64,000 nucleotides of DNA. Origin: Stenotrophomonas maltophilia. Lineage in GTDB: Bacteria > Pseudomonadota > Gammaproteobacteria > Xanthomonadales > Xanthomonadaceae. The stretch's first letter is position 1. Every line of letters starts with the position of its first letter. The notes under the pieces were generated by a model that saw only the letters and a list, made by a program, of their open reading frames with translations, did not search any database and was not told the origin of the DNA. Position numbers and translations under genes: made by a program. The DNA is taken from assembly GCA_009912235.1 (NCBI GenBank), contig WNDS01000002.1, positions 558,001 through 622,000 on the forward strand. The letters are read 5' to 3'. Shown here one piece after another: positions 49,295-59,568 of this stretch.

Positions 49295-51913
49295 TCACGC
49301 CACCTTGGCGCCTTCCAGGAAATCCTGGGCGAAGCGCTGCAGCACGCCACCGGCTTCGTAGATCGCCACTTCCTCGTCGCTGTCCAGGCGGCAGGTGACC
49401 GGCACGATCACGTCCTGGCCGTCGCGGCGGTGGATGACCAGGGTCAGCTCCGCGCGCGGGGTGCGTTCGCCCACCACGTCGAAGGTCTCGGTGCCGTCGA
49501 TGCCCAGAGTCAGGCGCGTGGTGCCCGGCTTGAACTCCAGCGGCAGCACGCCCATGCCGATCAGGTTGGTGCGGTGAATCCGCTCGAAGCCCTCGGCCGC
49601 GATGGCTTCCACGCCGGCCAGGCGCACACCCTTGGCGGCCCAGTCACGCGAGCTGCCCTGGCCGTAATCTGCGCCGGCGATGATGATCAGCGGCTGCTTG
49701 CGGTCCATGTAGGTCTCGATCGCTTCCCACATGCGCATGACCTTGCCTTCCGGCTCCACGCGCGCCAGCGAGCCCTGCTTCACGCTGCCATCGTCGTTGC
49801 GCACCATCTGGTTGAACAGCTTCGGGTTGGCGAACGTGGCGCGCTGCGCGGTCAGGTGGTCGCCGCGGTGTGTGGCGTAGGAATTGAAGTCCTCTTCCGG
49901 CAGGCCCATCTTGGCCAGGTACTCGCCGGCGGCGCTGGAGGCCATGATCGCGTTGGACGGCGACAGGTGGTCGGTGGTGATGTTGTCCGGCAGCACCGCC
50001 AGTGCGCGCATGCCGGACAGCGTGCGCTCACCGGCCAGCGCGCCCTCCCAGTACGGCGGGCGGCGGATGTAGGTGCTCTGCGGGCGCCAGTCGTACAGCG
50101 GGCTGACCGGCGCACCGTGCTCCACGCGCACGTTGAACATCGGGTTGTACACCTTGCGGAACTGCTCGGGCTTCACCGAGGCCTTCACCACCGCGTCGAT
50201 CTCGGCATCACTCGGCCAGATGTCCTTCAGGCGCACGTCGTTGCCGTCGGCGTCCACGCCCAGCACGTCCTTCTCGATATCAAAGCGCACCGTGCCAGCG
50301 ATGGCGTAGGCGATCACCAGCGGCGGCGAGGCCAGGAAGGCCTGCTTGGCGTAGGGATGGATGCGGCCGTCGAAGTTGCGGTTGCCCGACAGCACGGCCG
50401 TGGCGTACAGGTCGCGGTCGATGATTTCCTGCTGGATCTTCGGATCCAGCGCGCCGCTCATGCCGTTGCAGGTGGTGCAGGCAAAAGCCACGATGCCGAA
50501 GCCGAGCTGTTCCAGGTCCGGCAGCAGGCCGGATTCTTCCAGATACAGCTGCACGGCCTTCGAACCCGGCGCCAGCGACGACTTCACCCACGGCTTGCGC
50601 TGCAGGCCGCGCGCGTTGGCGTTGCGCGCCAGCAGTGCGGCGGCGATCACGTTGCGCGGGTTGGAGGTGTTGGTGCAACTGGTGATGGCGGCGATGACCA
50701 CCGCGCCATCGGGCATCAGGCCCTGCGCCTGCTCGGCCTTGCCCGCCTCCAGCTTGGCTTCGTCGGCGATGCCGCGCTCGGCCAGCTCGGTGGTGGCCAC
50801 GCGCTTGTGCGGGTTGGACGGGCCGGCCATGTTGCGCACCACGCTGGACAGGTCGAAGCGCAGCACGCGCTCGTACTGTGCGGTGGCCAGATCGTCGGCC
50901 CACAGGCCGGTGGTGCGTGCGTAGTTTTCCACCAGCGCCACCTGCGCTTCCTCGCGGCCGGTCAGGCGCAGGTACTCGGTGGTCTGTGCGTCGATGTAGA
51001 ACATCGCGGCGGTGGCGCCGTATTCGGGGCACATGTTGGAGATGGTGGCGCGGTCACCGATGGTCAGTGCCGCCGCACCCTCGCCAAAGAATTCAAGCCA
51101 GGCACCGACCACGCGTTCCTTGCGCAGGAACTCGGTCAGGGCCAGCACCACGTCGGTGGCGGTGATGCCCGGCTGCGGGCGGCCGCTCAGTTCGACGCCA
51201 ACGGTGTCGGGCAGGCGCATCCACGACGCGCGGCCCAGCATCACGTTCTCCGCTTCCAGGCCGCCCACACCAATGGCGATCACGCCCAGCGCATCCACTT
51301 GCGGGGTGTGGCTGTCGGTGCCCACGCAGGTATCGGGGAAGGCCACGCCGTCCTGCACGTAGACCACCGGCGACATCTTCTCCAGGTTGATCTGGTGCAT
51401 GATGCCGTTGCCCGGCGGGATCACGTCCACGTTCTGGAACGCCAGCTTGGTCCAGTCGATGAAGTGGAAACGGTCTTCGTTGCGGCGGTCTTCGATGGCG
51501 CGGTTCTTCTCGAACGCCTGCGGGTCGAAGCCACCGCATTCCACCGCCAGCGAGTGGTCCACGATCAGCTGCACCGGCACCACCGGGTTGACCTTGGCCG
51601 GGTCGCCGCCCTTGTCGGCGATCGCATCGCGCAGGCCGGCCAGATCCACCAGCGCGGTCTGGCCGAGGATGTCATGGCAGACCACGCGCGCCGGGAACCA
51701 CGGGAAATCCAGGTCGCGGCGGCGCTCGATCAGCTGCGTCAGCGAATCGGCCAGCGTGGCCGGGTCGCAGCGGCGCACCAGGTTTTCGGCCAGCACGCGC
51801 GAGGTGTGCGGCAGCGTAGCATAGGCGCCGGGCTGCAGCGCCTCGACGGCGGCACGGGCATCGAAATAGTCCAGCGCGGTGCCGGGAAGGTTCTTACGGT
51901 AATCGGAATTCAT
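49295..51913 (-). CDS. acnD: Fe/S-dependent 2-methylisocitrate dehydratase AcnD
   Basis: An 872-residue aconitase-family enzyme acting on 2-methylcitrate. The iron-sulfur cysteines are visible in ITSCTNTSNPRN and ACTTCNGMSGALDP; substrate-site segments include HQINLEKMSPVV and GTDSHTPQVDALG. Within the aconitase family the length and the prpC/prpF neighbours indicate AcnD rather than AcnA. It is intact. It follows prpC by 112 bp and is followed by a hairpin and parD. Confidence 0.95.
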   Translation of the reverse strand: MNSDYRKNLPGTALDYFDARAAVEALQPGAYATLPHTSRVLAENLVRRCDPATLADSLTQLIERRRDLDFPWFPARVVCHDILGQTALVDLAGLRDAIADKGGDPAKVNPVVPVQLIVDHSLAVECGGFDPQAFEKNRAIEDRRNEDRFHFIDWTKLAFQNVDVIPPGNGIMHQINLEKMSPVVYVQDGVAFPDTCVGTDSHTPQVDALGVIAIGVGGLEAENVMLGRASWMRLPDTVGVELSGRPQPGITATDVVLALTEFLRKERVVGAWLEFFGEGAAALTIGDRATISNMCPEYGATAAMFYIDAQTTEYLRLTGREEAQVALVENYARTTGLWADDLATAQYERVLRFDLSSVVRNMAGPSNPHKRVATTELAERGIADEAKLEAGKAEQAQGLMPDGAVVIAAITSCTNTSNPRNVIAAALLARNANARGLQRKPWVKSSLAPGSKAVQLYLEESGLLPDLEQLGFGIVAFACTTCNGMSGALDPKIQQEIIDRDLYATAVLSGNRNFDGRIHPYAKQAFLASPPLVIAYAIAGTVRFDIEKDVLGVDADGNDVRLKDIWPSDAEIDAVVKASVKPEQFRKVYNPMFNVRVEHGAPVSPLYDWRPQSTYIRRPPYWEGALAGERTLSGMRALAVLPDNITTDHLSPSNAIMASSAAGEYLAKMGLPEEDFNSYATHRGDHLTAQRATFANPKLFNQMVRNDDGSVKQGSLARVEPEGKVMRMWEAIETYMDRKQPLIIIAGADYGQGSSRDWAAKGVRLAGVEAIAAEGFERIHRTNLIGMGVLPLEFKPGTTRLTLGIDGTETFDVVGERTPRAELTLVIHRRDGQDVIVPVTCRLDSDEEVAIYEAGGVLQRFAQDFLEGAKVA

Positions 51914-51966
51914 GGGCTGGCGTGGTGCATTGGGCGGGCCGTGTGCCGCAGGTGCGGCAGCAATGG

Positions 51967-51995
51967 CCTGCGGCCGGCACCGGGCCGGCCGCAGG
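51967..51995 (-). other. Strong hairpin in the prpC-acnD gap
   Basis: Arms CCTGCGGCCGGC and GCCGGCCGCAGG with a five-base loop, 31 bp past the prpC stop. No T-tract follows, so this is more likely an RNA processing or stability element that sets the prpC:acnD ratio than a terminator. Confidence 0.55.
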
Positions 51996-52025
51996 GGCAG
52001 TACAACGCGCGGTCGATCGGCAGGA

Positions 52026-53183
52026 TCAGACGCGCTTGTCGATCGGAACGAAGGCCTGGTCTTCCGGGCCGGTGTAGTTCGCGCTCGGGCGGATGATCTT
52101 GCCGTCGATGCGCTGTTCGATGATGTGCGCGCTCCAACCGGCGGTGCGGGCGATCACGAACAGGGGGGTGAACATCGCCGTGGGCACGCCCATCATGTGG
52201 TAGCTGATCGCACTGAACCAGTCCAGGTTCGGGAACATCTTCTTGATGTCCCACATCACCGTTTCCAGGCGCTCGGCGATGTCGTACATCTTCAGGCTGG
52301 ACTGCTCTTCGGACAGCTCGCGCGCGACCTGCTTGATGACCTTGTTGCGCGGGTCGGACACGGTGTAGACCGGGTGGCCGAAACCGATGACCACTTCCTT
52401 GCGCTCCACGCGCGCCTTGATGTCCGCCTCGGCCTCATCGGGGTTGTCGTAGCGCTTCTGCACTTCGAACGCCACTTCGTTGGCGCCGCCGTGCTTGGGG
52501 CCGCGCAGCGCGCCGATACCACCGCAGATCGCGCTGTACATGTCGCTGCCGGTGCCGGCGATCACGCGGCAGGCGAAGGTGGACGCGTTGAACTCGTGTT
52601 CGGCGTACAGGATCAGCGAGGTGTGCATCGCCTTCACCCACGAATCCTGCGGCTTCTCGCCATGCAGCAGGTGCAGGAAGTGGCCACCGATGGAGTCGTC
52701 GTCGGTCTCCACGTCGATGACGCGGCCGTTGTGGCTCCAGTGGTACCAGTACAGCAGGATCGAGCCGAGGTTGGCCATCAGCTTGTCGGCGATGTCACGC
52801 GCGCCCGGATGGTTGTGGTCGTCCTTTTCCGGCGACACGCAGCCGAGCACGGACACGCCGGTGCGCATCACGTCCATCGGGTGCGCCGACGGCGGCAGCT
52901 CTTCCAGCGCCGCCTTCACTGCGGCCGGAATGCCGCGCAGCGACTTCAGCTTGGCCTTGTAGGACACCAGCTCGGCGCGGGTCGGCAGCTTGCCGTGCAC
53001 CAGCAGGTGGGCGATTTCCTCGAACTCGCTGGTGGTGGCCAGGTCCAGGATGTCATAGCCACGGTAGTGCAGGTCGTTGCCACTGCGGCCCACGGTGGAC
53101 AGGGCGGTGTTGCCGGCGGCGGTGCCGGACAGGGCGACGGACTTCTTCGGCTTGAAGGTTGGGGTAGCGGTCGTATCGTTCAT
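52026..53183 (-). CDS. prpC: 2-methylcitrate synthase
   Basis: A 385-residue citrate-synthase-family enzyme that condenses propionyl-CoA with oxaloacetate. Active-site His and Asp regions are visible in [31 protein letters not shown] and [14 protein letters not shown]. The short form without an N-terminal regulatory domain is typical of PrpC. It begins 36 bp after prpB on the same strand and is intact. Confidence 0.96.
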   Translation of the reverse strand: MNDTTATPTFKPKKSVALSGTAAGNTALSTVGRSGNDLHYRGYDILDLATTSEFEEIAHLLVHGKLPTRAELVSYKAKLKSLRGIPAAVKAALEELPPSAHPMDVMRTGVSVLGCVSPEKDDHNHPGARDIADKLMANLGSILLYWYHWSHNGRVIDVETDDDSIGGHFLHLLHGEKPQDSWVKAMHTSLILYAEHEFNASTFACRVIAGTGSDMYSAICGGIGALRGPKHGGANEVAFEVQKRYDNPDEAEADIKARVERKEVVIGFGHPVYTVSDPRNKVIKQVARELSEEQSSLKMYDIAERLETVMWDIKKMFPNLDWFSAISYHMMGVPTAMFTPLFVIARTAGWSAHIIEQRIDGKIIRPSANYTGPEDQAFVPIDKRV

Positions 53184-53218
53184 GTTTCCCTCCGAAGCTT
53201 GATGGTGCAGGGTACTGC

Positions 53219-54112
53219 TTATTTCTTGGCGGCGAACAGCGCATCGAGCTGCTGCTCGAAGGCGTGGTAGCCGATGCGGTCGTACAGTTCTTCACGCGTC
53301 TGCATGGTGTCGACCACGTTGCGCTGGTGGCCGTCGCGGCGCACCGCCTGGTAGACGTTCTCGGCGGCCTTGTTGGCCGCGCGGAACGCCGACAGCGGGA
53401 ACAGCTGGATGGCCACGCCGGCCGAGGCCAGTTCGTCGCGGCTGAACAGCGGGGTGGCGCCGAATTCAGTGATGTTGGCCAGCACCGGCACCTTCACTGC
53501 ATCGACGAAGCGACGGTAGGTGTCCAGGTCGTAGGCGGCCTCGGCGAAGATGCCGTCGGCACCGGCCTCGACACAGGCGATGGCGCGTTCGATGGCCTTG
53601 TCCACGCCGTCCACCTGGATGGCGTCGTTACGGGCGATCAGGAAGAAGTCCGGATCGGTCTTGGCATCGGCGGCGGACTTCACACGGTCGACCATTTCAC
53701 CCTGCGAGACGATCTCCTTGCCCGGGCGGTGGCCGCAGCGCTTGGCGCCGACCTGGTCTTCGATGTGGCAGGCGGCGGCGCCGGCCTTGATCAGCGACTT
53801 CACCGTGCGCGCGATGTTGAATGCGCTCGGACCGAAGCCGGTGTCGATGTCCACCATCAGTGGCAGGTCGCAGACATCGGTGATGCGGCGCACGTCGATC
53901 AGCACGTCTTCCAGGGTGTTGATGCCCAGGTCCGGCAGGCCCAGCGAACCGGCGGCGACACCGCCGCCGGACAGGTAGATGGCGTGGAAGCCGGCGCGCT
54001 TGGCCAGCAGGGCGTGGTTGGCGTTGATGGTGCCGATCACCTGCAGCGGCGATTCGGCGGCCAGCGCCTGGCGGAAGCGGGCACCGGCGGAAATGGGGGC
54101 AGTGGCACTCAT
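53219..54112 (-). CDS. prpB: 2-methylisocitrate lyase
   Basis: A 297-residue isocitrate-lyase-family enzyme that splits 2-methylisocitrate into pyruvate and succinate. The metal and catalytic sites are visible as [12 protein letters not shown] and [12 protein letters not shown] (KRCGH with the active Cys). ATG 54110-54112 ([13 protein letters not shown]) is preferred; an upstream TTG would add ten residues. It is the first gene behind the sigma-54 promoter. Confidence 0.96.
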   Translation of the reverse strand: MSATAPISAGARFRQALAAESPLQVIGTINANHALLAKRAGFHAIYLSGGGVAAGSLGLPDLGINTLEDVLIDVRRITDVCDLPLMVDIDTGFGPSAFNIARTVKSLIKAGAAACHIEDQVGAKRCGHRPGKEIVSQGEMVDRVKSAADAKTDPDFFLIARNDAIQVDGVDKAIERAIACVEAGADGIFAEAAYDLDTYRRFVDAVKVPVLANITEFGATPLFSRDELASAGVAIQLFPLSAFRAANKAAENVYQAVRRDGHQRNVVDTMQTREELYDRIGYHAFEQQLDALFAAKK

Positions 54113-54156
54113 GCAGTGATCCAGTTGTCTGACAAGGGGCAATACGGAGAGGTAAC

Positions 54157-54172
54157 AGCAAGCACCGTGCCA
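54157..54172 (-). promoter_or_regulatory. Sigma-54 promoter of the prpB operon
   Basis: On the minus strand TGGCAC-N5-TTGCT, an exact match to the -24/-12 consensus, with GG and GC in place. The start would be near 54145, giving a short leader before prpB. The divergent gene is the sigma-54 activator PrpR. Confidence 0.88.
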
Positions 54173-54216
54173 ACCTGCAAGTCGTTGATTTCACGCGGAT
54201 GACCGTAACGCTACGT

Positions 54217-54257
54217 TGAAACATATGAAACATTGAAACGGATGTATCATGAAACAT
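54217..54257. promoter_or_regulatory. Probable PrpR upstream activator sites
   Basis: Four TGAAACAT-like repeats (54217, 54226, 54234 with a G at the end, 54250) lie 45-100 bp upstream of the sigma-54 promoter and just before the prpR start. The last one forms a near-palindrome with ATGTATCA (54242-54257). Position and repetition fit enhancer sites for PrpR, which may also control its own gene. Confidence 0.6.
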
Positions 54258-54277
54258 CCTCACCCCGCCGACTGTCC

Positions 54278-55861
54278 ATGGACCTGCCCCGCTCCCCGCT
54301 GCGCTACGTCGACCCCGACCCGGGCCGCCCGGTGATCTGGACGGTGAGCGTTTCGCGGCTGACCGGCCTGCTGGGCGACGTCATTCCCGAATTCGACCGC
54401 CGCGCGCGCATCGAGCAGATCAACCTGGGCTTCGAGGAGGCGGTGGATGTGATCGGCCAGCGCCTGCGCCGCGAGCACTGCGACGTGGTGATTGCCGGCG
54501 GCTCCAACGCCGCCTACCTGCGCAGCCGGCTGGAGGTGCCGCTGGTGCCGATCCAGGCCAACGGCTTCGACCTGATGGAGGCGCTGGCGCGTGCGCGTCG
54601 CATCGCCCCGCGCATCGGCCTGGTCACCCATGCCAGCGACGTGCCGGTGTTCAGCAGTTTCCAGCAGAGTTTCGGGCTGGAGATCGAACACCGCCGCTTC
54701 GTGACCCGCGAAGATGCGCGCGACTGCATCGCCGACCTGCGCGCCAATGGCATCGAAGTGATCGTCGGCACCGGCATGGCCATCGACCATGCCGAACAGG
54801 TGGGCATGCCGGGCGTGCTGCTGTACTCGGCCGATTCGGTGCGCCATGCCTTCGAGCACGCCCTGGAACTGACCCAGACCCTGGCCCGCTCCGGCCGTGC
54901 CGGTGCCCCGCTGCGGCGCCGCAGCCGCGCCCGCAGCGCCGAGACCCCATTGCTGGGTGACAGCGCCGCGATGGACACGGTGCGCGAGCTGATCGGCCTG
55001 TACGCCCCGCACGACAGCACCGTGCTGGTCACCGGCGAAACCGGCACCGGCAAGGAACTGGTGGCGCGCCAGCTGCATGCGGCCAGCGGCCGGCGGGGAC
55101 GCTTCGTGGCGCTGAACTGCGGGGCGATCAGTGAATCGCTGCTGGAAGCGGAGCTGTTCGGCTACAGCGATGGCGCCTTCACCGGCGCGCGCCGCGGCGG
55201 CCGTGTCGGCCTGGTGGAAGCGGCCGACGGCGGCACCCTGTTCCTGGATGAGATCGGCGAGCTGCCGTTGCCCCTGCAGACCCGCCTGCTGCGGGTGCTG
55301 GAAGAGCGCGAAGTGCTGCGCGTGGGGGCCGCCGAACCCACCAGCGTGGACCTGCGCGTGGTGGCCGCCACACTGCAGTCGCTGGAGCAGCACGTGCAGG
55401 CCGGCAGCTTCCGCCGCGACCTGTATTACCGGCTGGCCGCGCTGCGCATTGCACTGCCCGCGCTGCACACGCGCCGCGAGGACGTGGCCACGCTGGCGCG
55501 GCATTTCTTCCGCCAGCTGCGTGGCGTGGATGCGCCGCTGGATGACAGCGCCATGGCCGTTCTGCAGGCCGCCGACTGGCCCGGCAACGTGCGCGAACTG
55601 CGCAACCTGGTCGATCGTCTGCGCATCCACTGGCAGCCGGCCGAAGGCAACATGGATGCCGCGCGCCTGCTGCAGCTGGCGCCGGAACTGGCGCATGACG
55701 GCGGCGCCGCGCTGCCGGTGGAAAGCACTGGCAGGCGCCCGCCGCATGCGCAGCTGGACGCCCTGCTGCACGAACACCGCAATGACCGCGAGGGCATGGC
55801 GCAGGCATTGGGCGTGTCACGCACCACGCTGTGGCGCTGGCTGCGCGCGGAGGGGTTGTAG
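54278..55861 (+). CDS. prpR: PrpR, sigma-54-dependent activator of propionate catabolism
   Basis: A 527-residue enhancer-binding protein. The N-terminal PrpR_N sensor domain (to about 190) binds 2-methylcitrate in known homologues. The AAA+ domain has Walker A GETGTGKE (252-259), the sigma-54 contact loop GAFTGA (299-304), and [15 protein letters not shown] Fis-type helix-turn-helix closes the protein ([20 protein letters not shown]). ATG 54278 ([10 protein letters not shown]) is preferred; ATG 54233 lies inside the operator repeats. It ends with a TAG stop. Confidence 0.95.
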   Translation: MDLPRSPLRYVDPDPGRPVIWTVSVSRLTGLLGDVIPEFDRRARIEQINLGFEEAVDVIGQRLRREHCDVVIAGGSNAAYLRSRLEVPLVPIQANGFDLMEALARARRIAPRIGLVTHASDVPVFSSFQQSFGLEIEHRRFVTREDARDCIADLRANGIEVIVGTGMAIDHAEQVGMPGVLLYSADSVRHAFEHALELTQTLARSGRAGAPLRRRSRARSAETPLLGDSAAMDTVRELIGLYAPHDSTVLVTGETGTGKELVARQLHAASGRRGRFVALNCGAISESLLEAELFGYSDGAFTGARRGGRVGLVEAADGGTLFLDEIGELPLPLQTRLLRVLEEREVLRVGAAEPTSVDLRVVAATLQSLEQHVQAGSFRRDLYYRLAALRIALPALHTRREDVATLARHFFRQLRGVDAPLDDSAMAVLQAADWPGNVRELRNLVDRLRIHWQPAEGNMDAARLLQLAPELAHDGGAALPVESTGRRPPHAQLDALLHEHRNDREGMAQALGVSRTTLWRWLRAEGL

Positions 55862-55996
55862 CGCGCTGTTGCACGCTCCTGTTGCCAGATGGGTGCGCCC
55901 CCGGTTCGCACTGTCCTCCCAGGAACCCGCTGCAACCACATCGCGTGGATCTGCAGAACGGCGCAGCTCTTCCTTCCACGCCGGGCCAGGATCAAC

Positions 55997-56458
55997 CTAG
56001 CGTCCCCAGCGCGCCTCGATGGCGAACCGCCCCGTACCCACCGTCGCTATCCACAGCAGCAACACGCCCAGCGGCACTTCGCTCAGGTAGTAGAACCAGC
56101 TCAGCCAGTCCGGCACGCTCAGCCCTGCCGGAATGCGCGCGATGCCATCGGTCAATGCGGCCACCGCGCAGATGCCCGCCAGCAGGAGGGCCGAGGGCCG
56201 GCTGAGCAGGCCCAGTACCAGCAGCCCACCGGCAATCCACTCAATCGCGCCCAGCACCGGTGCACTGAACACCGGGAACGGAATGCCAGCCTCGACCAGC
56301 GTGTGCACCATGCGCTCGCGGCCGGCCGCGGTGAACACCTTGTTCCAGCCTGATACGCAGAACATCACCCCGGCCACGATGCGGGCGAGCAGCAGCAGGG
56401 TCGCTTCGACGCCTCGGCGCGGCGGCGGTACGGCAAACAGGCAACGCCAGAAGGACAT
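55997..56458 (-). CDS. DoxX family membrane protein
   Basis: A 153-residue protein with four predicted membrane helices. LLLLARIVAGVMFCVSGWNKV and GAIEWIAGGLLVLGLLSRPSAL are typical of DoxX (DUF quinone-interacting family). Physiological role unknown; relatives couple to quinone redox or thiosulfate metabolism. ATG 56456-56458 is used. The stop is TAG, showing that TAG is an ordinary stop in this genome. Confidence 0.85.
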   Translation of the reverse strand: MSFWRCLFAVPPPRRGVEATLLLLARIVAGVMFCVSGWNKVFTAAGRERMVHTLVEAGIPFPVFSAPVLGAIEWIAGGLLVLGLLSRPSALLLAGICAVAALTDGIARIPAGLSVPDWLSWFYYLSEVPLGVLLLWIATVGTGRFAIEARWGR

Positions 56459-56627
56459 GGCGACTCCGGAAATCAAGGGAATTCAACGCAGTGTGCCCGC
56501 CAGCCCCCTGCTCGCGCATGAAGCGGACAGGCCTGCGTGCGACACGCGTTCGCCGTGGCGAGCCAATTTTTTCGCTCTCCCACGGAACCGCGGGTTGCCC
56601 GGAACAGGGCGTTGGCCAGATAGTGCC

Positions 56628-57164
56628 ATGCACCCGCCGCCCCACTCCCGGCACAGGAGACGCCACATCGACACGTTCATCCAGCAGGACCGACGGCTGC
56701 GGCAGCAGCATCCCTTGCCGTACTTCCTGGCGCCGTGGGGCTGGTGTTTTGCCAAGAACAATCTGCTGGATGCCACACCGGCGGTACTCGAGGACGTGGC
56801 AGACCCTGATGTCGCCTTCCTGCTGCGCGATCTTTACTTCGGCGGCATGGTGTTCTACGCCAATGGCGATTTCGCCTTGCGCCACGGTGAGCGCGTGCGC
56901 GCATCGCTGTATGTGCACTATGCGCCGGCGGCCGCATGCCCTTATGAGCTCAGCCTGCATCTGCGCAAGGGCACCTCGCGCAACAGCGCCCATCAGCTCG
57001 ATCTGGAACACTCCGCCGCCACCGCGCGCGACGCCTGTACTGTCATCAACACCTGGATGGCCGCCGTGAGCGGTGATTTCGTCGACGGCTACAACCCGGC
57101 TGCCGATCGCATGGACGACTGGTTTTCGGCGGCGTCCGTGATGGATCGCAGCAGCGCCTGCTGA
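56628..57164 (+). CDS. Hypothetical protein, start uncertain
   Basis: A 178-residue soluble protein I do not recognise. The core (PYFLAPWGWCFAKNNLLDAT, VADPDVAFLLRDLYFGG, GERVRASLYVHYAPAA) shows even codon usage for this genome and a compact composition. The ATG at 56628 lacks a ribosome-binding site. A GGAG at 56659 points instead to a start near codon ATC 56670, which may be a changed ATG. The first 14 residues from 56628 are Pro/His/Arg-rich and unlike the rest. Confidence 0.55.
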   Translation: MHPPPHSRHRRRHIDTFIQQDRRLRQQHPLPYFLAPWGWCFAKNNLLDATPAVLEDVADPDVAFLLRDLYFGGMVFYANGDFALRHGERVRASLYVHYAPAAACPYELSLHLRKGTSRNSAHQLDLEHSAATARDACTVINTWMAAVSGDFVDGYNPAADRMDDWFSAASVMDRSSAC

Positions 57165-57231
57165 CCGCTGCCCTGCTCCGTCCGGCCGAGGCAGCGCACC
57201 TGGCGCTGCCGCCTGCGCAGTTCCTGCCGCC

Positions 57232-57831
57232 TTACGGATACAGCAGCCGCTTGCTCCAGCGCCCTTCGGCACCGGCTTCATAGCACCAGCGCTCGTGCAG
57301 GCGGAACTGCGCGCCGTACCAGAACTCGATGCGGTCGGGCACCACGCGCAGGCCACTCCAGCCGTCCGGGCGCGGCACGTCCTGGCCGTCGAAGCGGGCT
57401 TCGACCTCGGCCACGCGCGCATCGAATTCTTCGCGGGTGGCCAGCGTCTTCGACTGCAGCGAGGCCCAGGCGCCAATCTGGCTCATGCGCGGGCGGCTGG
57501 CGAAATACGCATCGGCCTCGGCGTCGGCCACCTGTTCCACGCGCCCTTCGATGCGCACCTGGATGCCGGCCTCGCGCAGGCTGCGCCACAGGAACAGCAG
57601 CGCGGCCTGCGGGTTGGTCTGCAGTTCCTGGCCCTTGTGGCTGTCCAGATGGGTGTAGAACACGAAGCCGCGCGCGTCGAAGGCCTTCAGCAGCACGGTG
57701 CGCGCCGAGGGCCGGCCGTTGGCATCGGCGGTGGCCACGGTCATCGCGTTGGGCTCCACTTCGCGGCTCTGCCTGGCCTCGTCGAACAGGGCGGCAAAGG
57801 TGGACAACGCTTCGGTGTACAGGTCGCTCAT
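57232..57831 (-). CDS. pdxH: Pyridoxamine 5'-phosphate oxidase
   Basis: A 199-residue FMN enzyme that makes pyridoxal phosphate. FMN-binding residues lie in [20 protein letters not shown] and [17 protein letters not shown] sequence ([18 protein letters not shown]), and the C-terminal [14 protein letters not shown] and RWSKRLLYP motifs are complete. It is divergent from the glycerate kinase-like gene, with 40 bp between starts. Confidence 0.96.
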   Translation of the reverse strand: MSDLYTEALSTFAALFDEARQSREVEPNAMTVATADANGRPSARTVLLKAFDARGFVFYTHLDSHKGQELQTNPQAALLFLWRSLREAGIQVRIEGRVEQVADAEADAYFASRPRMSQIGAWASLQSKTLATREEFDARVAEVEARFDGQDVPRPDGWSGLRVVPDRIEFWYGAQFRLHERWCYEAGAEGRWSKRLLYP

Positions 57832-57871
57832 CGGGGCAGTGCTCTCACGCGGTTTGGGCTATTGTGGCGGC

Positions 57872-58711
57872 ATGGTTGCCACTTCGTACATGCCCAAGGC
57901 AAAAGGATTCCCGGACGCGCTGGTCGACCAGGCGCTGGACGATGCACTGGGCAGTAACGCAGCGGTGCCAGTATTGGCCATCAGCGGCCTGCAGGGCAGC
58001 GGCAAATCGACGCTGGCCGCGCAGGTGGTGGAGCGCGCCGGGGCGCGTGGGCTGAATGCCGCCACGCTGTCCATCGACGATGTCTACCTCACCCGCGCGC
58101 AGCGGCAGCGCCTGGCGCGCCAGGTACGCCCGCTGCTGATCACCCGCGGCCCGCCCGGCACCCACGATCTGGCCCTGGCCCATGCCGTGCTGGATGGCGT
58201 GGCCGCACGCCAGCCGCTGGCGCTGCCGCGTTTCGACAAGCTGGCCGACGAGCGCCTGCCCGAGGCCCAGTGGCCGCAGCGCGCGCAGCCGCTGGACTTG
58301 CTGGTGTTCGAGGGCTGGTTCCTCGGCACCCCGGCGCAGGACGCGGCCGCACTGGGCGAGCCGCTGAACGCGCTGGAGCGCGAGGCCGACAGCGATGGCC
58401 GCTGGCGCCACTGGTGCAACCAGGCGCTGGCCCGCGACTACCCGGCGCTGTGGCAGCGCTGCGACCGGCTGTGGTTCCTGCAGCCGCCGGATTTCGCCGT
58501 GGTACCGCGCTGGCGCTGGCAGCAGGAGCAGGCCATGCAGGCTGCCCAGCCCGGGCGCACCGGCATGAACCGCAGCCAGCTGGAGCGCTTCGTGCAGTAC
58601 TACGAACGGGTCAGCCGGCAGGCACTGGCCACCTTGCCGAGTGTGGCCGACCGGTTGATCGCGCTGGACGACCAGCGCCGGATCACCGCGGTCGTGCCGG
58701 CCACGCCCTGA
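57872..58711 (+). CDS. D-glycerate 3-kinase-like P-loop kinase
   Basis: A 279-residue kinase with Walker A GLQGSGKS (39-46), SIDDVYLTRAQR and GPPGTHDLALAHAVLDGV, typical of the plant/cyanobacterial glycerate-kinase and YggC/uridine kinase-like group. FEGWFLG and the basic C-terminal part PRWRWQQEQAM fit the same group. The ATG at 57872 is used; GGCGG is a weak Shine-Dalgarno. The substrate (glycerate or another small molecule) is not certain. It ends 12 bp from the convergent dodecin gene. Confidence 0.78.
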   Translation: MVATSYMPKAKGFPDALVDQALDDALGSNAAVPVLAISGLQGSGKSTLAAQVVERAGARGLNAATLSIDDVYLTRAQRQRLARQVRPLLITRGPPGTHDLALAHAVLDGVAARQPLALPRFDKLADERLPEAQWPQRAQPLDLLVFEGWFLGTPAQDAAALGEPLNALEREADSDGRWRHWCNQALARDYPALWQRCDRLWFLQPPDFAVVPRWRWQQEQAMQAAQPGRTGMNRSQLERFVQYYERVSRQALATLPSVADRLIALDDQRRITAVVPATP

Positions 58712-58723
58712 ACCGATGCGGGC

Positions 58724-58927
58724 TCACTCGACCACGAAGGTCACCCGCAGGTTCACCCGCCATTCGGTGATCTCACCGCTGGCATTGGTGACCACCTTGG
58801 TTTCGTTCACCCAGGCGCCCTGGATGCCCTTGACCGTCTCGGCCACCTTCTTCAGGCCGGTGCGCACCGCGTCCTCCACGCTTTTCGGCGACGAGGCGGT
58901 GATTTCAATGACTTTGGCGATGGACAT
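58724..58927 (-). CDS. Dodecin, flavin-binding protein
   Basis: A 67-residue protein that assembles into dodecamers and stores flavin or CoA. MSIAKVIEITASSPKSVEDA, the conserved Trp in GIQGAWVNETKV and the C-terminal WRVNLRVTFVVE match the family over the full length. GGAGGGGC precedes the ATG. It is convergent with the kinase gene. Confidence 0.92.
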   Translation of the reverse strand: MSIAKVIEITASSPKSVEDAVRTGLKKVAETVKGIQGAWVNETKVVTNASGEITEWRVNLRVTFVVE

Positions 58928-59025
58928 GGCTGCCCCTCCGGTAGCGCGCGGGACCTTCCGCCCCCCCCCTACAGTGGTGTGAAAGACGTAAAGCCAAGGG
59001 CACGGAGGTGTTAGCATCCGTGACG

Positions 59026-59568
59026 ATGAATCCCGCTCCAAATCTCATCCTGATCGGCCCGATGGGCGCCGGAAAGACCTGCATCGGCCGCCGCCTGGCC
59101 GAGCGCTTCACGCTGGACTTCGTCGATGTCGACCAGGCCATCGTGGATGCCGCCGGCGCCAGCATTGCCGACATCTTCGAGCATTCGGGCGAGACCGGCT
59201 TCCGCGAGCAGGAACGGGCCGCCCTGGCGCGGCTGCTGGAAAGCCACGGGCAATTGATTTCCACCGGCGGCGGCGCCGTGCTGGACCCGGCCAACCGGGC
59301 GCTGATCGCCCGCCGTGGCTATGTGGTGCACCTGCATGTCAGCGTGCCGGCGCAGCTGGAGCGGCTGGCGCGCGACAAGCAGCGCCCGCTGCTGCAGCGC
59401 CCGGACCGCCAGCAGGTGCTGCACGCGCTGGCGCTGGCACGCGACCCGCTGTACCGGCAGCTGGCCGATCTGACCCTGGACACCGACCTTTTCACTGCTG
59501 CCGATACCACCGCCCACCTGGTGGTGAAGCTGGCCACGCATTGGCAGCGACAGGACCTGACTGCATGA
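59026..59568 (+). CDS. aroK: Shikimate kinase
   Basis: A 180-residue P-loop kinase that phosphorylates shikimate in aromatic amino acid synthesis. Walker A is GPMGAGKT (11-18). Shikimate-binding residues are in [18 protein letters not shown] and [11 protein letters not shown], and the lid Arg in [11 protein letters not shown] 59026 gives the family N-terminus. Its stop overlaps the aroB start (ATGA). Confidence 0.96.
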   Translation: MNPAPNLILIGPMGAGKTCIGRRLAERFTLDFVDVDQAIVDAAGASIADIFEHSGETGFREQERAALARLLESHGQLISTGGGAVLDPANRALIARRGYVVHLHVSVPAQLERLARDKQRPLLQRPDRQQVLHALALARDPLYRQLADLTLDTDLFTAADTTAHLVVKLATHWQRQDLTA

